A DNA stretch of 64,000 bases, taken from contig JAJNPV010000042.1 in the NCBI GenBank assembly GCA_021155195.1, positions 186,001-250,000 of the forward strand. The letters are read 5' to 3'. Position numbers and translations under genes: made by a program. The notes beneath the pieces were generated by a model. The model searched no databases and had not been told where the DNA came from. It saw only the letters and a list, made by a program, of their open reading frames with translations. Shown here one piece after another: positions 1 through 8,446 of the stretch; the first letter of the stretch is position 1; each line of letters starts with the position of its first letter. Source of the stretch: Ohtaekwangia sp. Its GTDB lineage: Bacteria > Bacteroidota > Bacteroidia > Cytophagales > Cyclobacteriaceae.

Positions 1-1
1 A

Positions 2-1672
2 GAATTTGAAATAACCACGTGGGAAAATTGTAAACCATACTTTGAAAATCTTCTTTCACAAGAACTAACCAGCGAGAAAGAATTAAGACAATGGCTAAAA
101 AATAGGAGTGAGCTTGAATCCATAATTAGTGAAGACTTAGGTTGGCGATACATTCGAATGACTTGCCACACGGATAATGAGGAATATACCAAAAGCTATC
201 AGGATTTTATTGAAAACATTCAGCCTCAAATAGCTCCGTATTCCGATTTGCTCAATAAGAAATTAGCCGCTACACCCTTTTTAAAAAATCTTGAATCGGA
301 GCCCGGGTTTAACATTCTTATCAGAAACCTTAAAAAGGACATTGAACTTTTTCGCGAGTCAAACATTAAAGTGTTTACAGAAATAAACACAGAGACTCAA
401 AAGTATGCCCAACTTTCGGGTGCCATGACGGTGGAGATAAATGGCAAAGAGCTTACGTTGCAACAAGCCGGAGTTATTCTGCAATCAACTGATCGCGCCA
501 AGCGCGAAGAGGCTTACAACAAAATTTCTGAACGGAGATTAAAGGATAAAGAAGTATTGGACAAATTGTTCAGCAGACTCATTTCGTTGAGGGATCAGGC
601 TGCAAAAAATGCAGATCAGAAAAACTTCAGGGATTATATGTTCAAGTCTTACGGACGATTTGATTACACCCCTCAGGATTGCTTTAATTTTCATGACGCT
701 ATAGCAACTGAGGTTGTTCCCATCATTAATGAATTCAATAAAGAGCGCAAAGCGCTTTTAAAGGTGGATTCTTTGAGGCCTTGGGATAAGGCTGTTGACC
801 CGGAAGGCAAGGTTCCGTTGAAGGCATTTGAAAATAGTAAAGATCTTACGGAGAAATCAATTGCTTGCTTTACAAAGATTGATCCGTATTTAGGTCAATG
901 TTTATCCATCATGAATAAGATGGGGCATCTCGATCTTGAATCCCGGAAGGGAAAAGCACCGGGAGGGTATAATTATCCGTTGGCCGAAATAGGAGTGCCC
1001 TTCATTTTCATGAATGCAACTTCTACTATGCGCGATATGACAACTATTATGCATGAAGGTGGCCATGCCGTACACAATTTTTTGACTAAAGAATTATCGC
1101 TGGCAGATTTTAAGTCACCTCCTATGGAAGTTGCAGAATTAGCCTCCATGTCGATGGAATTGATTTCAATGGATCAATGGGATATATTCTTTCCGAATGA
1201 GGAGGACTTGAAACGAGCTAAGCGCGAGCAACTCGAAGATATTATTGAAACATTGCCTTGGGTTGCCACCATCGATCAGTTTCAGCATTGGTTATATGAA
1301 AATCCAACTCATACTGAAGAAGAGCGGATTATCCATTGGAATGAAGTATTTAACCGATTTACCGATACGATTACTGACTGGAGTGGATTGGATGAAAACC
1401 GGAATTACTTGTGGCAAAAGCAACTTCACTTATATGAAGTTCCGTTTTACTACATAGAATATGGCATGGCACAATTAGGAGCTATTGCCCTATGGCGAAA
1501 TTATAAACTTGATAAAAAGAAAGGATTGGAAGGTTATAAGAATGCACTGAAGCTTGGCAACCTGACTACCATACCTGAAATTTATAAAGCAGCAGGAATC
1601 AAATTTGATTTTAGCCGTGAATACATTCACGAACTGATGAGTTTTGTAAAGGCTGAGTTTAAAAAGATTTAG
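2..1672 (+). CDS. M3 family oligoendopeptidase-like zinc metallopeptidase (5' end outside window)
   Basis: The reading frame is open from base 2 to the TAG at 1672, so the first ATG at 158 is internal and the true start lies upstream of the window. The visible part is 556 codons. The zinc site HEGGH is near visible codon 351 (base 1052), followed about 25 residues later by MEVAELASMSMEL, which supplies the third ligand in M3 peptidases. The C-terminal half has the helical, Tyr-rich M3 sequence (YYIEYGMAQLG). No signal peptide can be judged. The family cleaves oligopeptides, usually in the cytoplasm. It converges on the marR gene with only three bases between the stops. The family call is firm; the substrate is unknown. 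Confidence 0.9.
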   Translation, partial: EFEITTWENCKPYFENLLSQELTSEKELRQWLKNRSELESIISEDLGWRYIRMTCHTDNEEYTKSYQDFIENIQPQIAPYSDLLNKKLAATPFLKNLESEPGFNILIRNLKKDIELFRESNIKVFTEINTETQKYAQLSGAMTVEINGKELTLQQAGVILQSTDRAKREEAYNKISERRLKDKEVLDKLFSRLISLRDQAAKNADQKNFRDYMFKSYGRFDYTPQDCFNFHDAIATEVVPIINEFNKERKALLKVDSLRPWDKAVDPEGKVPLKAFENSKDLTEKSIACFTKIDPYLGQCLSIMNKMGHLDLESRKGKAPGGYNYPLAEIGVPFIFMNATSTMRDMTTIMHEGGHAVHNFLTKELSLADFKSPPMEVAELASMSMELISMDQWDIFFPNEEDLKRAKREQLEDIIETLPWVATIDQFQHWLYENPTHTEEERIIHWNEVFNRFTDTITDWSGLDENRNYLWQKQLHLYEVPFYYIEYGMAQLGAIALWRNYKLDKKKGLEGYKNALKLGNLTTIPEIYKAAGIKFDFSREYIHELMSFVKAEFKKI

Positions 1673-1675
1673 CTT

Positions 1676-2125
1676 TTAACCGCGACTTTTATCCAAAAGG
1701 GAACTTAGCGCAGAAGCCTCTTCGGGCGATAATGCCATAAGTTGACTTTCCTGTAAATCGATTGCTCCATCAAGTTTCTGAAGCAATTCTAATCCGGTTT
1801 CCGAAATTGATATATCGGACGCGCGCTTGTCTTTTGGGCATTGACTTTTAACTACAAGTTTTTTTCCAATCAGGCGGTCGAGTAATCGCGATACGTCTGA
1901 GTTTTTATCCAACATCCTGTTTTTGATTTCAGCACCTGATATTTGGTTTGGATATTGGCCTCGAAGAATACGAAGGATATTATACTGCTGGCCTGTGATC
2001 CCGAAGGGTTCAAAAAATTCCTTTTGCTTATTTTGAATCCAGTTGGAAGTGAAGAGAATGTTTAGAATCGTTTTTTGTTGCACGTTTCTAAAGTTAGTTT
2101 GCTTTATTTCTTCTTCGATGCTCAT
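1676..2125 (-). CDS. MarR family transcriptional regulator
   Basis: A 149-residue protein starting MSIEEEIKQTNF. A longer frame begins at a TTG (2155) inside the terminator hairpin of the upstream yceI gene, so the ATG at 2125 is preferred. The central part has the MarR winged helix: a helix around ITGQQYNILRIL, a recognition region NSDVSRLLDRL, and a wing with KRASDISISETG, which carries the usual basic and Asp residues. The protein should bind DNA as a dimer. It lies just downstream of yceI on the same strand, a pairing often seen in Bacteroidota, and a 20-bp palindrome upstream of yceI is a candidate operator. Its own promoter is not visible; read-through from yceI is possible. Confidence 0.85.
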   Translation of the reverse strand: MSIEEEIKQTNFRNVQQKTILNILFTSNWIQNKQKEFFEPFGITGQQYNILRILRGQYPNQISGAEIKNRMLDKNSDVSRLLDRLIGKKLVVKSQCPKDKRASDISISETGLELLQKLDGAIDLQESQLMALSPEEASALSSLLDKSRG

Positions 2126-2159
2126 AAAAAAAGCGATTGCAACATGACGCTGCAATCGC
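2126..2159 (-). terminator. Rho-independent terminator of yceI
   Basis: A perfect 9-bp stem (GCGATTGCA at 2133-2141 with TGCAATCGC at 2151-2159) and a 9-nt loop are followed on the minus strand by a run of seven T. It lies 18 bases past the yceI stop and ends directly before the marR start. Confidence 0.8.
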
Positions 2160-2177
2160 CATTATCAAAGATCGTTA

Positions 2178-2753
2178 TTATTTTGCCTTGTTCAACTCAA
2201 CTTTCACAACAACCTCTACTTCGTCAGCTACCGCTAATTCTCCGGTTGCTAATTTGTTGCTCCACTTCAAGCCATAATCAAGACGGTTAACTTTTCCGGT
2301 AAATTTAAAACCGGCTTTTACGCCACGACCGGTATCGATCTGCCCTCCGTACGTAATATCGAATACTACGGGCTTAGTTACATCACGCATCGTGAAGTCA
2401 CCTTTCAATTGATATTTACCACCTGTTTTTACGATGTTGCCTTTGAATTTGATCTCAGGGAATTGTTCTGCGTTAAAAAAATCATCAGACTTCAAGTGTT
2501 TGTCTCTGTTTTCATTTCCCGTGTTTACAGAAGCTGTCTTTGCAGTAAAGGTTACTTCAGCTCCATTGAAATCTTCTGATTTACTTACAACCGTTGCATC
2601 AAAGTCAGTAAAAGCACCATTGACTTCCGATACCACCATGTGAGTAACGTTAAACTGGATGTTGGTATGTGCTTTATCCAGATTCCAGGTTGTTTGAGCA
2701 GTTGCCATTCCTGCTACAAACAGAAGGGCAGCTAATACATTAAGTTTTTTCAT
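2178..2753 (-). CDS. YceI family periplasmic lipid-binding-like protein
   Basis: 191 residues. The N-terminus MKKLNVLAALLFVAGMATAQ is a signal peptide with cleavage after the Ala-Gln region. The mature part begins WNLDKAHTNIQFNVTHMVVSEVNGAF, the typical first strands of the YceI lipocalin-like barrel, and continues with GAEVTFTAKTASVNTGNENRDKHLKSDDFF, which is diagnostic. YceI proteins bind isoprenoid-type lipids; the physiological role here is not known. The gene is followed by a strong terminator and then marR. A near-perfect palindrome lies about 55 bases upstream, and a TATACTTG element (7 of 8 with the Bacteroidota -7 box) lies between it and the start, so repression by the adjacent MarR protein is plausible. 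Confidence 0.92.
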   Translation of the reverse strand: MKKLNVLAALLFVAGMATAQTTWNLDKAHTNIQFNVTHMVVSEVNGAFTDFDATVVSKSEDFNGAEVTFTAKTASVNTGNENRDKHLKSDDFFNAEQFPEIKFKGNIVKTGGKYQLKGDFTMRDVTKPVVFDITYGGQIDTGRGVKAGFKFTGKVNRLDYGLKWSNKLATGELAVADEVEVVVKVELNKAK

Positions 2754-2808
2754 AAATTTTTAAGTTTTTAGTTTCTTTTCGGTGTGCAAGTATAACACCA
2801 GTTTTTAA

Positions 2809-2828
2809 ATATATGTTTAAACATGTAT
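2809..2828. promoter_or_regulatory. 20-bp palindrome, candidate MarR operator upstream of yceI
   Basis: The core ATGTTTAAACAT (2813-2824) is a perfect palindrome. Extending three more positions each side gives 9 of 10 matching pairs. MarR proteins bind short palindromes of about this length near their target promoters. It lies 56-75 bases upstream of the yceI start. The link to the adjacent MarR gene is inference from position. Confidence 0.45.
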
Positions 2829-2911
2829 ATTTTATTTGTATCTAATTGATAATCAGACCCGAAAATATCAGAAGGATAGTTGCGCACTAAATTGAACCAG
2901 ATCTGAACGAG

Positions 2912-3622
2912 TTATTGCCTTAAATAAAAGTCTTTGGTCAAATCACGATAAGCTGCAGACCACTCAGAATTTTCATCGTAAAGAACTAATATCTCCTCTT
3001 TGAGTTGGCTATCAGTCAATTGAAATTCCAGCAATACCCGTTCAATGGGTTTATTGATCCGAGTTTTGAATGTGCATTTTCTGGAACAATGCCAACCATC
3101 ATGTTCGGCAATTGTATGAAACTGATTGGCTTCGGCATAAGGCAAAACAACAGCAAGCTTGCCAGTATTGGTTAACAGTCGTTTAGCATGAGTAAGCAGT
3201 TCACGATGCTCTAGTGTTTCTGTATGTCGTGCATTGGCTCTATTAAGTGTAGATGGTTTATAGCTATTGATGAAGTAGGGCGGGTTACTGATAACAAGAT
3301 CGTACGGCTTACTTTCAAATTGTTGCAACGACTTATTATGTACAGCAATTTTATTGGGCCAAGGTGAGCGAGTAGCATTTTCCCGGGCTTGTTCACAATC
3401 AGTTGGCGAAATGTCAATTGCATCAATATGAATTCCTTCCTGGGTTCGCTGGGCAAGCATAAGCGCTATTACACCTGACCCAGTCCCCACATCCAAAATC
3501 CTCTTTGCCTGAGTAATATCTGTCCATGCACCTAATAGAACGCCATCGGTGCCTACCTTCATAGTAGATCGATCATGATAGATAGAGAATTGTTTGAAAT
3601 CAAATTTATCAGCAACACGCAT
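2912..3622 (-). CDS. trmN6: tRNA1(Val) (adenine(37)-N6)-methyltransferase
   Basis: 236 residues. The Rossmann methyltransferase motif I reads LDVGTGSGVIALMLAQR, and the catalytic N6-adenine motif NPPYF follows at about residue 114. The N-terminal FKQFSIYHDRSTMKVGTDGVLLGAW is typical of TrmN6/YfiC, which methylates A37 of valine tRNA using S-adenosylmethionine. The protein is cytosolic. It starts 16 bases after the alkB stop on the same strand, so the two are probably co-transcribed. That pairing has no obvious metabolic logic. Length fits the family. Confidence 0.9.
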   Translation of the reverse strand: MRVADKFDFKQFSIYHDRSTMKVGTDGVLLGAWTDITQAKRILDVGTGSGVIALMLAQRTQEGIHIDAIDISPTDCEQARENATRSPWPNKIAVHNKSLQQFESKPYDLVISNPPYFINSYKPSTLNRANARHTETLEHRELLTHAKRLLTNTGKLAVVLPYAEANQFHTIAEHDGWHCSRKCTFKTRINKPIERVLLEFQLTDSQLKEEILVLYDENSEWSAAYRDLTKDFYLRQ

Positions 3623-3638
3623 ATCTTATTTGAAAGAT

Positions 3639-4727
3639 TTAAGCAGGCTGATAGATTTTCTCTTGCCAATGCTCAAGCCGAGGGTTCATGGTGGCAAACC
3701 AAAGGGGCGGAACCAATGCAAGTAAAACCATGGTCGGGTATCCAAAAGGCAACTGCGGACTTTCCTCATAATGGTTTAGCACCTGATAGCGCTTAATAGC
3801 ATTTGCGTGATGATCGGAATGACGTTGTAATTGAAAAAGGAAAAAATTACTGATCATGTGACTGGCATTCCACGAATGAAGTGGGTTGACACGTTCGTAA
3901 CTTCCGTTAGAAGTCAATTTGCGAACAATACCATAGTGTTCAACATAATTCACCAATTCTAGCAATGTGATTGCCACATAGCTTTGCGCGAAAAAGAAAA
4001 CGGGTAGCATCCAGATAAAGCGATCGTAATACAAACTAAATCCTGAGGTAACGATTCCACAAAATAAAATAGGAAGCAGCGTATACCAGATCATTTCGTT
4101 GGCCGGATTCAAAACTGATTTATTTTTTCGCTTGAGTCTTTCGGATTCCAATTTCCAGGCATGGCCATACCCTTCAAACACCGAGCGAATCCAAAAAGAA
4201 TAAAAGTTCTGATTTTTTCTAGCCGTTGCCGGATCTTCGGGAGTTGCCACATATACGTGGTGACCGCGATTATGCTCAATATAAAAATGCATGTAGCAAA
4301 CGGTCATCAACAACAGTCTACCGTAAAATCGCTCGAGCAGGGATTTTTTATGACCTAGTTCATGAGCTACCGTAATACCGATGCCACCCGTTACTAAACC
4401 GGCACCAATAACGAAACCAATCCACTCGGGCAGTGTATCGATTGCTCCTGAACAGACAGCGTAAAAAGCCCAACCCATAAATCCGATTTGAACAAACGTC
4501 CAGATATATGTTACAAAGCGATAGTAAAACTCATCGCCAACTCGCTTTGCATCTTCGGCTGCAACATTTTTAATGCTAATTCCCGCCAGGTGATCAATGA
4601 CGGTAATCACGCCAAAGGCAAAAAAGAGAGAAATGAAATTCCACCAACCTCCCAGATAAAAACCAATAACAACTAGAGCCGGTAAAATAAATGCGGTGAA
4701 GAATCCGATTTTCTTTAGGGAGTTCAT
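3639..4727 (-). CDS. alkB: AlkB-type alkane 1-monooxygenase (membrane diiron hydroxylase)
   Basis: 362 residues with about six hydrophobic segments. The histidine boxes are complete: HELGH at 122-126, EHNRGHH at 151-157 and LQRHSDHH at 300-307. The hydroxylase motif NYVEHYG at 260-266 separates AlkB proteins from ordinary fatty-acid desaturases. The enzyme hydroxylates a terminal methyl group of alkanes or similar hydrophobic chains, taking electrons from rubredoxin. No rubredoxin or rubredoxin reductase gene lies nearby. The gene is divergent from the DEAD-box helicase and leads trmN6. The substrate cannot be decided from sequence; fatty acyl or other lipid chains are possible. Confidence 0.85.
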   Translation of the reverse strand: MNSLKKIGFFTAFILPALVVIGFYLGGWWNFISLFFAFGVITVIDHLAGISIKNVAAEDAKRVGDEFYYRFVTYIWTFVQIGFMGWAFYAVCSGAIDTLPEWIGFVIGAGLVTGGIGITVAHELGHKKSLLERFYGRLLLMTVCYMHFYIEHNRGHHVYVATPEDPATARKNQNFYSFWIRSVFEGYGHAWKLESERLKRKNKSVLNPANEMIWYTLLPILFCGIVTSGFSLYYDRFIWMLPVFFFAQSYVAITLLELVNYVEHYGIVRKLTSNGSYERVNPLHSWNASHMISNFFLFQLQRHSDHHANAIKRYQVLNHYEESPQLPFGYPTMVLLALVPPLWFATMNPRLEHWQEKIYQPA

Positions 4728-4859
4728 GTAACGAATTTAGTAAATGATGAGTGAATTGATCAATTAACCGAAGGAAAGAGAGCCGTGTTTGTGAATAACC
4801 ATAGCAAGTTGCTTTGAAATTTGAAATCACCCAATTAAATCACTTTCAATTAATTAGGC

Positions 4860-4867
4860 TACCTTTG
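4860..4867 (+). promoter_or_regulatory. -7 promoter element for the DEAD-box helicase
   Basis: TACCTTTG matches the Bacteroidota -7 consensus TAnnTTTG exactly and lies 23 bases upstream of the ATG. A -33 TTTG at the usual spacing is not evident, although two TTTG copies lie further upstream at 4813 and 4820. Confidence 0.5.
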
Positions 4868-4890
4868 CGGCTTATTATACAACAAAATTA

Positions 4891-6672
4891 ATGGAATCAT
4901 TTGATGGCCTGGGACTCTCCGGGCAACTGGTGGAGGCAATCCGCCAATTGGGTTTTGAAAAACCCACCCCCATACAGCAAAAAGCAATACCCCTATTATT
5001 GAAAGGAAAGGTTGATCTGGTAGGTCTGGCTCAGACCGGAACGGGAAAAACGGCAGCGTTTGGCTTGCCGTTGTTACAATTGGTAGACGAATCGAATCGG
5101 GCTACGCAAGCACTTATTATCGCGCCTACGCGCGAGTTGAGCGTTCAAATAACAACTGATTTGGAACGTTTTTCATCTTCCATCATGAAGTTGAACATTG
5201 TTACGGTATATGGCGGTGCCAGCATTAGCGATCAGATAAAAAAGATCAGAAGAGGAGCACAAATTATTGTTGCCACTCCGGGTCGGTTGATGGATTTGCT
5301 TTCGCGCAAGGTGGTTGATCTTAGTGCTATTCAATATGTGGTGCTTGACGAAGCCGATGAAATGTTGAACATGGGCTTTAAGGAAGATATCGATGAGATT
5401 CTTTCCACCACTCCCAAAGAGAAAAATGTGTGGTTGTTCTCAGCCACTATGCCACGCGAAGTTCGTGAGATTTCAAAGAACTACATGCACAACCCTGAGG
5501 AGATTACAATGGGTGAGCGCAATCAGGGAAATGAAAATATTGATCACCAATTTATCGTAGTGGATGAACGTGATAAATACCTGGCACTAAAACGCTTTGT
5601 AGATTATACGCCTGATATTTATGGTGTGATTTTTTGCAGGACAAAAATTGATACACAAAAAATTGCTGAGCATTTAATTAAAGATGGCTACAGTGCTGAT
5701 CCTTTGCATGGCGACCTTACGCAACAACAACGTGATCGCGTGATGCGGAGTTTCAAAAATAAGTCGTTGCAATTGTTGGTTGCTACCGATGTGGCAGCTC
5801 GTGGTATTGATGTAAGCAACCTTACGCATGTGATTCATATGAACATGCCCGATGAAATGGAATACTATACACACCGAAGCGGTCGTACGGCACGTGCGGG
5901 TAAGAAAGGTATTTCGTTAGCGATTATTTCGAAGCGCGAGATGGGCAGGATTCAACAAGTTGAGCGCAGCATTAAACGGAAATTTACACGCATCAATGTG
6001 CCTACAGGTGACGAGGTATGTCAAAATAAACTGCTTGCTTTGGTTCATAAAGTAAAACAAGTAGAAGTAAATGAAGATGAAATTGATTCATTCCTTCCCG
6101 AGGTGTATCACGAGCTGAAAGATTTGACCAAAGAGGATATCATTAAGCGTTTTGCCTCTATGGAGTTTAATCGCTTTTTGGAATATTACCGAGATGCGCG
6201 TGATCTAAATAAATCAGATCGCTCGGAGAGGAGTAGCAGCAATTTTGAGAGTGACAGTGATCGTTATTCAACTCCGGAAACTGCTGATCGTGTATTTATC
6301 AATGTGGGTAAGATGGATGGTTTGGAGAAAGGAAGTTTACTGGATTTGATTTGTGATTTTGGAGAAGTGAAGAAAGATGCAGTGGGTAAAATTGATTTGA
6401 AAGGGGCCTACTCGTTTTTTGAAATTGATAAAAAATTCACAGAGCAATTAGTAAAAGGTTTTGAGGATATTGAATTGCGGGGTCGCAAGGTAAGATTAGA
6501 AATGACGACACCCCATAAGGAAAAATATTCTGAGAAGAAGAAGGAACGATTCTATGGTTCTAAATCAAAATCTTCGGCAGGCGGTGGAAGCAGAGCAGCG
6601 CGAGGTGAATTTCGTGGAGGTTCACGGAGTGATTCTCGTGGCGGAGACAGAGGTAGGTCAAAGCGATATTGA
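4891..6672 (+). CDS. deaD: DEAD-box ATP-dependent RNA helicase (DeaD/CsdA type)
   Basis: 593 residues. Q-motif GFEKPTPIQQ at 21-30, Walker A AQTGTGKT at 47-54, DEAD at 153-156, then SAT, and motif VI HRSGRTARAGKKG. After the two RecA domains comes a linker, then a DbpA-type RNA-binding domain (RVFINVGKMDGLEKGSLLDL onward, about 470-545), and an Arg/Gly/Ser-rich tail with RGG-like repeats that should bind RNA non-specifically. Such helicases unwind structured RNA in ribosome assembly and cold adaptation. It is a single-gene unit with its own -7 box and a strong terminator. The exact paralogue (DeaD, CsdA or RhlE-like) is less certain than the family. Confidence 0.9.
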   Translation: MESFDGLGLSGQLVEAIRQLGFEKPTPIQQKAIPLLLKGKVDLVGLAQTGTGKTAAFGLPLLQLVDESNRATQALIIAPTRELSVQITTDLERFSSSIMKLNIVTVYGGASISDQIKKIRRGAQIIVATPGRLMDLLSRKVVDLSAIQYVVLDEADEMLNMGFKEDIDEILSTTPKEKNVWLFSATMPREVREISKNYMHNPEEITMGERNQGNENIDHQFIVVDERDKYLALKRFVDYTPDIYGVIFCRTKIDTQKIAEHLIKDGYSADPLHGDLTQQQRDRVMRSFKNKSLQLLVATDVAARGIDVSNLTHVIHMNMPDEMEYYTHRSGRTARAGKKGISLAIISKREMGRIQQVERSIKRKFTRINVPTGDEVCQNKLLALVHKVKQVEVNEDEIDSFLPEVYHELKDLTKEDIIKRFASMEFNRFLEYYRDARDLNKSDRSERSSSNFESDSDRYSTPETADRVFINVGKMDGLEKGSLLDLICDFGEVKKDAVGKIDLKGAYSFFEIDKKFTEQLVKGFEDIELRGRKVRLEMTTPHKEKYSEKKKERFYGSKSKSSAGGGSRAARGEFRGGSRSDSRGGDRGRSKRY

Positions 6673-6692
6673 TTTCTAAATTATAAACACAT

Positions 6693-6729
6693 AGCCACAT
6701 GGAATTTATTCTGTGTGGCTTTTTTTTTT
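6693..6729 (+). terminator. Rho-independent terminator of the helicase gene
   Basis: AGCCACAT and GTGTGGCT form a stem of seven Watson-Crick pairs plus one G-U around a 12-nt loop, followed by nine T. The T tract overlaps the paaD stop codon on the other strand. Confidence 0.85.
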
Positions 6730-7210
6730 ACAACGGCTTAAACTGTTCAAATGCTTCCTTGCAATCGTGGCAATAAAATAAGGCCCGGCAAAGCGTTGGT
6801 CCAAATGGACTTTTCATTTCGGTGTTTACGCCATCGCAGCGCGGGCAAATTGCAGTTTCTAAAATCTCAAGATCGGTAAATACTTTGTTGGATGGTGGCG
6901 GAGCGAGGCCATATTTTTTTAAAGCAGCTTTTCCTTTTTCAGAGATTAAGTCAGAGCTCCAGGGAGTTTTAAAACTGATGTTCACAACAGGTGTAATACC
7001 TTTTTCTTTTAATAGACTTTCCACTTCCAGCTTCATGTAATCCATGGCCGGACAGCCAACAAAGGTGGGAGTCATCTCTACCTGCACATGATCAGCGTTA
7101 ATAATAACATCGGTGATTACACCGAGATCAACCAATGAGAGTACCGGAATCTCAGGATCTTTTACTTCTTCTAGCCAGGTATAAATTGTTTCGATCGATA
7201 GCGTTTTCAT
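6728..7210 (-). CDS. paaD: 1,2-phenylacetyl-CoA epoxidase subunit PaaD
   Basis: 160 residues. The N-terminal MIP18-like domain contains VKDPEIPVLSLVDLGVI and the Cys-containing PTFVGCPAMDYM. The C-terminus is a zinc ribbon: CPRC at 122-125 and CHDC at 147-150. PaaD is thought to help assemble the metal centres of the epoxidase complex rather than to catalyse. It is the last gene of the minus-strand paa operon, two bases after the DinB-like gene. Both domains are complete and length is normal for PaaD. Confidence 0.92.
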   Translation of the reverse strand: MKTLSIETIYTWLEEVKDPEIPVLSLVDLGVITDVIINADHVQVEMTPTFVGCPAMDYMKLEVESLLKEKGITPVVNISFKTPWSSDLISEKGKAALKKYGLAPPPSNKVFTDLEILETAICPRCDGVNTEMKSPFGPTLCRALFYCHDCKEAFEQFKPL

Positions 7211-7212
7211 TT

Positions 7213-7683
7213 TCAGGGATAAACAATATCAAAAGATTTGAGAATAATTTGATTGATATGATGTTTAAGATGGCGGACATAGTCATCAGCCAGAAATTGA
7301 AGAGAGTAGAGTTTAATTTCGGTCTTGCTGGTATCTGTAACCTTACTGTAATTGGATTCGCTCATTTGTGACAACACCGTTGAGATTTGTTTATTCATTA
7401 ATACCCAAAGTTGAATTACATCTTCTTTATTTAAGTATTGATAGTTGTTTGCGGCTACCCAAAAATCTTGATCATAAACAATTTTAGTTGGAGGTATTTC
7501 ATATTGTCCGCAGATAAACCTTCGAAGGTTGTTGTGTGCAGAATCAATTAGATGACCCAATACTTCTTTTTTGCTCCATTTGTTAAGCAAGGGTTTCTCG
7601 GAAAATTCAGCTTCAGAAAATGAATTGAACTTCTCTTTGAATTGATCAACAATGTGGTCTAATTCCTTTATTGTATTCTTCAT
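7213..7683 (-). CDS. DinB family protein embedded in the paa operon
   Basis: 156 residues from the ATG at 7683 (MKNTIKELDHIVDQFK). A longer frame starting at 7731 would overlap paaC by 38 bases and lacks family support, so the shorter start is chosen. It gives a 10-base gap after paaC. DinB four-helix-bundle features are visible: NKWSKKEVLGHLIDSAHNNLRRF near the middle and DDYVRHLKHHINQI near the end, whose histidines are the expected metal ligands. Members include thiol-dependent transferases. Position between paaC and paaD suggests a role in handling a reactive epoxide or thioester, but this is inference from context only. Confidence 0.85.
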   Translation of the reverse strand: MKNTIKELDHIVDQFKEKFNSFSEAEFSEKPLLNKWSKKEVLGHLIDSAHNNLRRFICGQYEIPPTKIVYDQDFWVAANNYQYLNKEDVIQLWVLMNKQISTVLSQMSESNYSKVTDTSKTEIKLYSLQFLADDYVRHLKHHINQIILKSFDIVYP

Positions 7684-7693
7684 TTTAGACTGT

Positions 7694-8446
7694 TTACCAC
7701 TCTGCAGTAGGATCAATCTTAAATACTTCACTCATTTCATCCAGTAAAGGCTGGAGGTGTGCGGTATGTTTACCTTGTCTACCACCCAATATGGGTTGAA
7801 TCGATTTTATATCGGGTAATGTGAGGCTTGTTTGAGCGATGATCAGTTCTGCTTTCTCAATCCATCGATTCTTTAAAGCATTTTCGCCAGCAAAGATTCC
7901 TGATTTAATTAGCTCATCTTCGTAAGGCGATGGTTCAAAAACACCAAGTGCATAAGGTAGTGCATACTCTAGTGATTTTTGCAGACGCTCAATGCTTTCT
8001 GGTGTTGCCGACCCTAATTGTTTAATCCACGTATTCGCGTGAAGCGTATGATACCGAAGTTCACCTCTTATCTTCTTTGCGAGTTGCGCCAAAGGTTCGT
8101 AGGAAGAATTTGTGAGCATCTCAAAACGCAAAGCTTCAGCAGTATCAAACAAAAAATGCCGGATTAAACTAAAGTCATACTCTTGGTTAGGCAACTCAAC
8201 TAACTGGCAATTGTGAAATTGATTTGCATTCCGCGTAAAAGCAACTGTATCCGGATCTTGCTCGCCCAGTTCTTGAAGTATTGTATACAAGGCAAGACTT
8301 TGCCCAATCTTATCTTGCGCCATTGACGAGAATGCAATGTCTTCTTCCAACAAGGGACCCATACCCGTCCATTCTGAGTTACGATGACCAAGGATCAATT
8401 GATCATCGGCCATTTTGTAGAGAAGTTCTTTAAGCGCCAGTGTCAT
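7694..8446 (-). CDS. paaC: 1,2-phenylacetyl-CoA epoxidase subunit PaaC
   Basis: 250 residues, all helical, with PaaC-typical segments: MADDQLILGHRNSEWTG near the start, EEDIAFSSMAQDKIGQS, and ELRYHTLHANTW. PaaC is the structural ferritin-like partner of PaaA in the ring-epoxidising oxygenase that acts on phenylacetyl-CoA. Its ATG overlaps the TGA of the preceding small membrane protein (ATGA), so the two are translationally coupled. Length is normal. Confidence 0.92.
   Translation of the reverse strand: MTLALKELLYKMADDQLILGHRNSEWTGMGPLLEEDIAFSSMAQDKIGQSLALYTILQELGEQDPDTVAFTRNANQFHNCQLVELPNQEYDFSLIRHFLFDTAEALRFEMLTNSSYEPLAQLAKKIRGELRYHTLHANTWIKQLGSATPESIERLQKSLEYALPYALGVFEPSPYEDELIKSGIFAGENALKNRWIEKAELIIAQTSLTLPDIKSIQPILGGRQGKHTAHLQPLLDEMSEVFKIDPTAEW

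Noticed and set aside
158..1672. M3 peptidase starting at the ATG at 158
   Set aside because: The frame is open upstream to base 2 with family-like sequence, so 158 is an internal Met.
2126..2155. N-terminal extension of the MarR protein
   Set aside because: The longer frame needs a TTG start inside the yceI terminator hairpin.
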